This document shows positions 58,895 to 64,000 of a stretch of DNA of 64,000 bases, piece by piece. The notes beneath the pieces were generated by a model, which searched no databases, had not been told where the DNA came from, and was given only the letters and a program-made list of their open reading frames with translations. The position numbers and the translations under genes were made by a program. The stretch covers positions 63,875,505-63,939,504 of the forward strand of contig CM069436.1 in NCBI GenBank assembly GCA_035610365.1, given 5' to 3'. Origin of the DNA: Aquatica leii (taxonomy: Eukaryota; Arthropoda; Insecta; Coleoptera; Lampyridae). Position 1 is the stretch's first letter; every line of letters begins with the position of its first letter.

Positions 58895-59065
58895 AAAATT
58901 TGGGTGTCTGTGTGTGTATGTGTGTATAGATGTACCCACGATAACTCTCGAACCAAAAGTCCTAGTAACTTGAAATTTGGTATGGACTTAGCTTTTCATA
59001 TTATTTCGGTTTTATCAAAATATGGGTCTGATAAAGAAACCGGAAGTGGGTGTATCCGCCATTTT
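58895..59065 (+). repeat. TG-rich microsatellite and conserved-looking repeat segment
   Basis: A gtgtctgtgtgtgtatgtgt run (58,904-58,926) precedes cacgataactctcgaaccaa aagtcctagtaacttgaaat, split here only for length. The second part resembles a dispersed repeat tail I have seen in arthropod sequences, but no second copy is in the window. Confidence 0.25.
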
Positions 59066-59202
59066 TAACAATTTTTCTTATATAATTTCGTACGTATGTA
59101 AATTATACAAATTATTTTTACAGTTTCTCATAGAGTTAATTCTTTTTAAAAATTTAATTATATAATTATTAGAAAAAAATTTCATATTTTGAAAGGATGT
59201 AC

Positions 59203-59262
59203 AACGATTATTATTGTATCGTTGTACGTTCTTCAAAGTGCACGATGTACGTGAAACATCGT
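59203..59262. repeat. Two adjacent hairpins
   Basis: GTACAACGAT and ATCGTTGTAC (about 59,203-59,232) are 10-bp perfect arms with a 9-base loop. CACGATGT and ACATCGTG (about 59,241-59,263) are 8-bp perfect arms with a 7-base loop. Confidence 0.75.
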
Positions 59263-60429
59263 GTTTTTTAATTAAATGTTTTTATTTTATTTATATCAAA
59301 AATTACTTGACTCAGTGTGAGCGAGCCTAATGAAGTGTTCATCCTAAGCACGAAACGTCGCAAAATTACTGAAGTAGTTGCTTCTGTCCAAACTCCAAAA
59401 AGAAGGGGTTATTAGTTTGGCCAAACTTTAGAATAACTGTTACCAGGAGGCGAACCGTTCTGTTAACAACACAGTTTTTAAATGACAATAACGTTACTAA
59501 CTTACCACAACGGGGTTAATAAAAATTGTTTTCTTTACAACAATATCTAAAGCTTATTATTTTTATTTGTAAAACCAACAAATCTACTTGGCTAAAAATA
59601 CGCTCACAATTGAATGTAAAATACAGAGAATATTATTTATTATTTTTTATTATTTATTGATTATGTTTTTTTCCGGTTGTTTCTTTATATGTGTTGTTGT
59701 TAAAAAAAATGTACTCATTGTTTGATTAGTCGTGTTCGATTTGTTTACCTTAAGTGTTGTCAGGTGACACCGGAAACCTAGAATTTTTTTCTTCTCGTTT
59801 TCGTGTCTTTTTAAATGAATTATAATTAATGACAGACTGAAACGCGTATTTTTTACAAAGAATTAAAGAAAAAGTTGTAGCTGAATATTTTAATAAAATT
59901 TTTCTAACTGAAACTATGAAGTTTATCTTTAATTATGCTAAAAAATACTTTTAAATAATTTTTATAAAAAAAAAGAAAACGACAAGTAGATATTAACACT
60001 CCGGGTTTGTCAAACAATATCTGAAATATTAGCAAAATAAAAAACAGTCAAAGATGCCGCAAATAAAAGCATTAAAGACTAGAATATAGGAAAAAAAATA
60101 AAAAGTAAAGAGGAGAAGCTAATGTACAGTCGGCGCAACCTAAATGTGAACGCTCTATAGTTGTTATGGAATTTTTGACTTAAACTAATTCTTGTAAATT
60201 TGAATTCGATCGGTGGTGTTACAAAGAGAGAGGAGAATGTTAAAAACAAAAATGTATTGCTTTTGTCGAATTAATGTGATCTATATTAAATATAAAATAA
60301 AAAACATTGACAGAATATTTAATTACAAAAACAGTTTGTTTATTACAAAACTAAATAAATAAATATGCGTTTATTTGTTATAATAAAAAATCAGACAAAA
60401 GCAACAAAAACCATTTATTACAAAAGAAA

Positions 60430-60850
60430 ATCAAAGGTTATAATACAATTGTTCAAAAATTGCCCATTAAGTAAAGTAGGTGCTAAATTAAATGTTAGCA
60501 AAAGTTGTACATTTACCTTTAGTAAACGGTGGCAAGAAACGTAAAGACTGTAAATACGAAGTCTCTTACAAAAATGAAGACAATGTTTTTCTCGAAATTT
60601 AACACCTATAGCAAGAATAGTCTTCTTAATATTTTATTGCAAAGCCATGGGTTGTCATAAATTTCAAATTTTTTGTTACAAGCTTTTAGTATTTTACGAA
60701 CCTGCACGGCCAACTCACAATAGTCGGCGAAAGGGGGGGTTCACAGAGAATATAGAAAATATAATTAAGGGCGCCAGAGCTTGTCCAAAGTCAGTTCTGT
60801 CCCGCTCAAGACAGACGGTCCAAACTTGTAACACGATGTTAGGTTCGTAA
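60430..60850 (+). pseudogene. N-terminal helix-turn-helix scrap of a Tc1/mariner-superfamily transposase
   Basis: A plus-strand stretch of 67 open codons from 60,647 reads YEPARPTHNSRRKGGFTENI, then ENIIKGARACPKSVLSRSRQ. In a group of insect transposases the matching region is 'GRPR....ENI..V...V...P..S.RR.A..LG.S', the link between two helix-turn-helix domains. The spacing of ENI, P.S and SR.RQ fits, followed in the next frame by wording like LVTRC. The catalytic part is missing. The same broad kind of protein would own the C-terminal fragment at 47.9 kb, but I cannot show that they are the same family. Confidence 0.35.
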
Positions 60851-61479
60851 TTCTTATACTCGGCTGTTCGAGTAGCCAAAAGTAATTAGTAGGTAACGAT
60901 AATCACAGGAGCAGGGAAGATAAAAAGAAAGATTAACAAGTATAATCGATTTAATGGTTTAACGTTGGAATAATAATAGAAGATATGAGCTTTAATATTT
61001 TCTAGGTAGAATTAATACCTATCACAGTTTGCTTATGCGCCAACATTAAATTCTACAATGAGTAACAATTTGCATTAATAATTAGCGTACACTTTGATTA
61101 AGGAGTACATCAAATTTTCTACCTAAATGCCTGTAGTATCGGCAGCACACATCACATCAATAAAGTACAATGAAATAAGTAGCGAAGAATAGTTCGTAGT
61201 AAATATCGTTTGTATACAATATGTGGAATCCACAAAAAAAATTAGTAATATGGCATTACTGACAATAAAACAGTTATAACAATTATGGCATTAACATTAA
61301 ATTATCCTAATAATTATGGGTAGTACACAGCAGACGTAACACAGAGCAAGCAAACTTATTACCTAAATGGTAATACTCTTACGTTAATCGTTACGGAATT
61401 ATTATTAGCAACAGTTTTGTGTGTGACCCTTTTTGACAACGAATAAGATACATAAAATCACTTACCAAAAACACAGAAA

Positions 61480-62150
61480 CTTTCCCTTGTGCGAAGAAAG
61501 TACTTTCCTCGGCAAGATATCCTGTAAACACCCTGATATAGCAAGTCGTGTCAAACTAATTCCTCACGAAAGTGAAATCTACAAAATGATTAGTTATATT
61601 TAACACAAATACACAAGGCCAAACCCGGTCGTCGTGTGCTGTTATACCCCGACGAAAACGGTGGTTACGCAGGTATCTGCCGCTTGAGTAGAATCTCGAC
61701 AATTTTTAGTTAACTTCGGTACATTAGATTTTTGCCATATGTCGTATGCCTCAGATTATATTCATCCGACGAAATTGTTATCCGAAATTGATTCTTCATC
61801 AATAGTTAACGACTAGGAACAATTGCTCGAACGTGGCGAAACGGCTATCAAATTACGAGAAATTACAACAGAGTTTTGATAAATGACAGTTATTATCTTA
61901 CCCGGTGACGACTCAAATGTATTATAAGCGTAATACACTTATAAATTGGTCCCCATTACGGTGGATAAGTTTAGAAGATTTCAATCGCCAATTCACCGGC
62001 CATTTTATGCAGTTTTCAAGTTGAAGAACTCGTCGTAAATGACAGTCACGCGTAAAAGATCGGTAGGGGGCATCCAAACCGTAAGCTAATTTCACGTCGG
62101 AATACATAGGCGTACGTAAAGAAAATTTCGACCGTAAATAAAACCGTAAT
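61480..62150 (-). other. Moderate-G+C segment with an unrecognised minus-strand ORF
   Basis: 61,600-62,150 is clearly less AT-rich than its flanks. A minus-strand frame at 61,922-62,203 contains FYLRSKFSLRTPMYSDVKLA, YGLDAPYRSFTRDCHLRRVL and QLENCIKWPVNWRLKSSKLI, protein-like with Trp, Arg and Pro in normal use. It starts in the tandem-duplicated segment and has no recognised motif. It might be part of a retroelement or transposase. On the plus strand, PGRRVLLYPDENGGYAGICR at about 61,625-61,685 is also protein-like. I cannot decide the strand or family. Confidence 0.25.
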
Positions 62151-62465
62151 ATATTGTAAACAGTCTCTGATAGTTTTTGCGCACTGGTCAACGTAAACGT
62201 CAAATTATTTTTGAGGATTTTGAGACTTTATGGGCTTCGTAGTTTCTGTTCTAACAATAAAATGTTGTGTTCAACCCGTTTCTGTCTAAATTGGACTTTT
62301 TTTCCTTGAAGACTTTTTAAACCCTCGTTTTACTCGAGTTTAAAAAAGCCTTCTTAGAAAAAATAGCGTATAATTTACAAAATAACTCGTTCAATAAACT
62401 ACTATTTTTACTTAGTAATGAGTTTCCATAGATACCATTGTGCAAAAATGTTAACAACTATTTAG

Positions 62466-63073
62466 AACTGTGGTTCCCAAACTTTTTTGGCCCACGAACC
62501 ATTTTTAAAATCAAAATTTGCTCAAAGAACGTTGAGTAAAAAAATCACATAAATGCATAATGGAAAAATTACAAACTTTGACATTTAAAATGATAAATAG
62601 ATAAATAAAATATAAATAAAAAAATTTGTTAAAAAATTATTTATCGAGTTTTTTAATCACTTGGATGAACTTGGTGGGATAATATGAGTGTATTTATGTC
62701 CAGCTTAATGTTTTTTTTTTAATTGGAATCTTTTTTTGTATCCAGAAATTAAGTTAAAAATAAAGCGCCGTTAAGTGTTAACAATAGGCAAAAATTCTTT
62801 GTTTCTGTTTGGCAATTTGCCAACATTTGGAAACTAAACACATTCTCCTCTTTCCAACTTTGGTTTGTACAGCAAAAATTTTGCAACAAACGCAGATATT
62901 GCACTTTTAGCTTTTTAATGTGTTACCTTGTAGTAAGTTAGTCTCGTCAAACCTGGCAAATAAATCAGTTATGCAAAGGATGTCCTTTTGAAATAATAAA
63001 ATTGAGCCGCAAATCACTGTCTTTATTCTCTAGGAATTTCAACACTGAATCAAAGAGCAAAAAGTTTTGTTAT
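62466..63073 (-). mobile_element. hAT transposon fragment: terminus and middle of the transposase
   Basis: The left end ctgtggttcccaaacttttt at 62,469 resembles hAT termini of the CAGNGGTTCCCAAACT kind. On the minus strand, 62,760-63,060 reads FALFDSVLKFLENKDSDLRL, ICQV or LFARFDETNLLQGN in neighbouring frames, then KAKSAISAFVAKFLLYKPKL, which matches the middle of insect and vertebrate hAT transposases of the ZBED5/FAM200 type (LLESVLKFL...DLFxxxNExNLxLQGxxxxLIxAKSAISAFLAKL). The C-terminal dimerisation domain is missing between this block and the terminus; the N-terminus is cut by the duplication junction. Confidence 0.65.
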
Positions 63074-63204
63074 TGTAAACCGTCTCTGATAGTTTTTGCG
63101 CGCTTGTCAACGTAAACGTCAAATTATTTTTGAGAGATTTTGAGACTTTATGGGCTTCGTAGTTTGTGTTCTAGCATTAAAATGTTGTATTCAACCCGTT
63201 TCTG

Positions 63205-63299
63205 TCTAAATTGGACGTTTTTTCCTTGAAGACTTTTTAAACCCTCGTTTTACTCGGGTTTAAAAATGCCCTCTTAGAAAAAAAAGCGTCCAATTTAGA
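63205..63299. repeat. 95-bp palindromic foldback in unit 2
   Basis: TCTAAATTGGACG (63,205-63,217) is exactly complemented at 63,287-63,299, and inside it TTTTTAAACCC (63,234-63,244) is exactly complemented at 63,256-63,266. The copy in unit 1 (about 62,285-62,375) has lost part of the right arm. Confidence 0.85.
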
Positions 63300-63640
63300 G
63301 GCATTTCATTATGTCGTGAACTGTGACCTTGAGTAGAAAATTGAAACTAATATACTAAAAGTCAAAAATTTTACAAATCTATTTAAATTCCAAAAACGTT
63401 AGTCTATATAAGAAGCACTCACGTCAATAAAAATTAAAAATAACCAGATATTTACTTATTAAATAAATAATAATTTATTTGTAATAAGACTTAAAGACTT
63501 ATTAACAACAAATACAACGATAAAAGCAAAGATAGGTTAGAAAAAATGTACCGGCGAATGTTTGTAAGACGGATAATAACAATATTTTGACATATACAGA
63601 CTACAGCGCCACAATTCACGAGATCTTGAAAGACGTCTAC
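63299..63640. other. 342-bp segment present only in the second duplicate
   Basis: It is flanked by caatttag on the left and gtctacaaagtaac on the right, where unit 1 has caatttac-like sequence running directly into aaaataactcg. Either an insertion in unit 2 or a deletion in unit 1. No terminal inverted repeat seen; AT-rich, with a palindromic stretch aaataaataataatttattt at 63,460-63,479. Confidence 0.6.
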
Positions 63641-63723
63641 AAAGTAACTTGTTCAATAAACTACTATTTTTACTTAGTAATGAGTTTCCATAGATACCAT
63701 TGTGCAAAAATGTTAACAACTAT

Positions 63724-64000
63724 TTAGAACTGTGGTTCCCAAACTTTTTTGCCCCACGACCTTTTTTTAAAATCCAAATTTGCTCAAGGAACCTTGAGTA
63801 AAAAAATCACATAAATGCATAATAGAAAAATTATTAACTTTGACATTTGAAATGATAAATAGATAAATAAAATATAAATGAAGAACTTTGTTGAAGAATT
63901 ATTTTTCGAGTTTTTTAATCACTTGGATAAATCTGGTGGGATATTATGAGTGTATTTATGTCCAGCTTAATGTTTTTTTTAATTAGAATCTTTTTTCGTA
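63724..64000. mobile_element. Second copy of the hAT terminus, cut by the right window edge
   Basis: Starts ctgtggttcccaaacttttt and follows 62,469 onward with scattered substitutions (for example gccccacgacc for gcccacgaacc). It belongs to the second duplicate. Confidence 0.75.

Larger units (their letters stand above)
62154..64000. repeat. 920-bp tandem duplication, second unit runs off the window
   Basis: Unit 1 is 62,154-63,073 and unit 2 starts at 63,074. The first 220 bases of each unit (62,154-62,375 and 63,074-63,298) match closely. The segment beginning tcaataaactactattttta (62,391 and 63,653) then matches for about 350 bases to the window end. Unit 2 has an extra 342 bases or so (63,299-63,640) between these parts. 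Confidence 0.85.

Noticed and set aside
60120..60160. tacagtcggcgcaacctaaa as a mariner-type terminus
   Set aside because: The wording resembles such ends, but no inverted partner was found in the window.

Overview
The window is very AT-rich (I judge roughly a quarter G+C by eye, not counted) and looks like intergenic DNA from an arthropod, most likely an insect. The evidence is the mix of transposable elements: an RTE/BovB-like LINE, a CR1/Jockey-type LINE, Penelope-like elements with GIY-YIG endonucleases, BEL/Pao, Gypsy and Copia retrotransposons, and Tc1, mariner, pogo, hAT and Ginger-type DNA transposons, all of kinds common in insect genomes. I found no convincing host gene, rRNA, tRNA or CRISPR array. 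Almost every recognisable coding stretch is a decayed mobile element with frameshifts or stops.

Layout. 1-3,480 (+): RTE-like LINE entering from the left edge, with an L1 ORF1p-like C-terminal domain, apurinic endonuclease, reverse transcriptase and C-terminal region. 4,273-7,490 (+): an acidic orphan ORF, then a decayed Copia element. 7,500-12,300: mostly featureless, with one 148-bp inverted-repeat element. 12,360-15,480 (-): two different LINE fragments. 20,100-24,540 (-): a pogo/Tigger scrap followed by a BEL/Pao element (gag, protease/linker, RT start, RNase H). 24,720-28,560 (+): two Penelope-like fragments. 28,653-29,505: an element with 18-bp perfect terminal inverted repeats, carrying a TATA box and a possible first exon. 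30,302-30,919 (-): C-terminal exon of an IS630/Tc1-type DDE transposase. 31,150-32,890 (-): Gypsy gag-protease. 35,650-36,880 (+): a third Penelope copy. 37,037-39,634 (-): a nearly complete Ginger-type DNA transposon (KRBA2-like integrase transposase) with about 158-bp terminal inverted repeats and two introns, the best-preserved element here. 41,100-42,690: a Tc1 transposase split by a short element that has relatives at 41.1 and 36.9 kb. 46.9-47.05 kb: a cluster of heat-shock-element-like sites. 47.9-51.7 kb (+): Tc1/mariner-superfamily fragment, second Copia, mariner. 52.1-55.4 kb: a 679-bp foldback, a Penelope copy with an inverted terminal segment, and a 1,029-bp element with nested inverted repeats. 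60.4-64 kb: transposase N-terminal scrap, then a 920-bp tandem duplication containing part of a hAT transposase.

The genes do not form a pathway. The window is best read as layers of insertion: old LINE and LTR elements worn down by substitutions, later cut by DNA transposons and short non-autonomous elements. The strongest observations are the Ginger-type element with spliced transposase and a lost catalytic Asp, the nested foldbacks, the tandem duplication at the right end, and the element at 28.65 kb that keeps a promoter and exon but no transposase. All family calls rest on motif recognition by eye; no alignment or database search was run.
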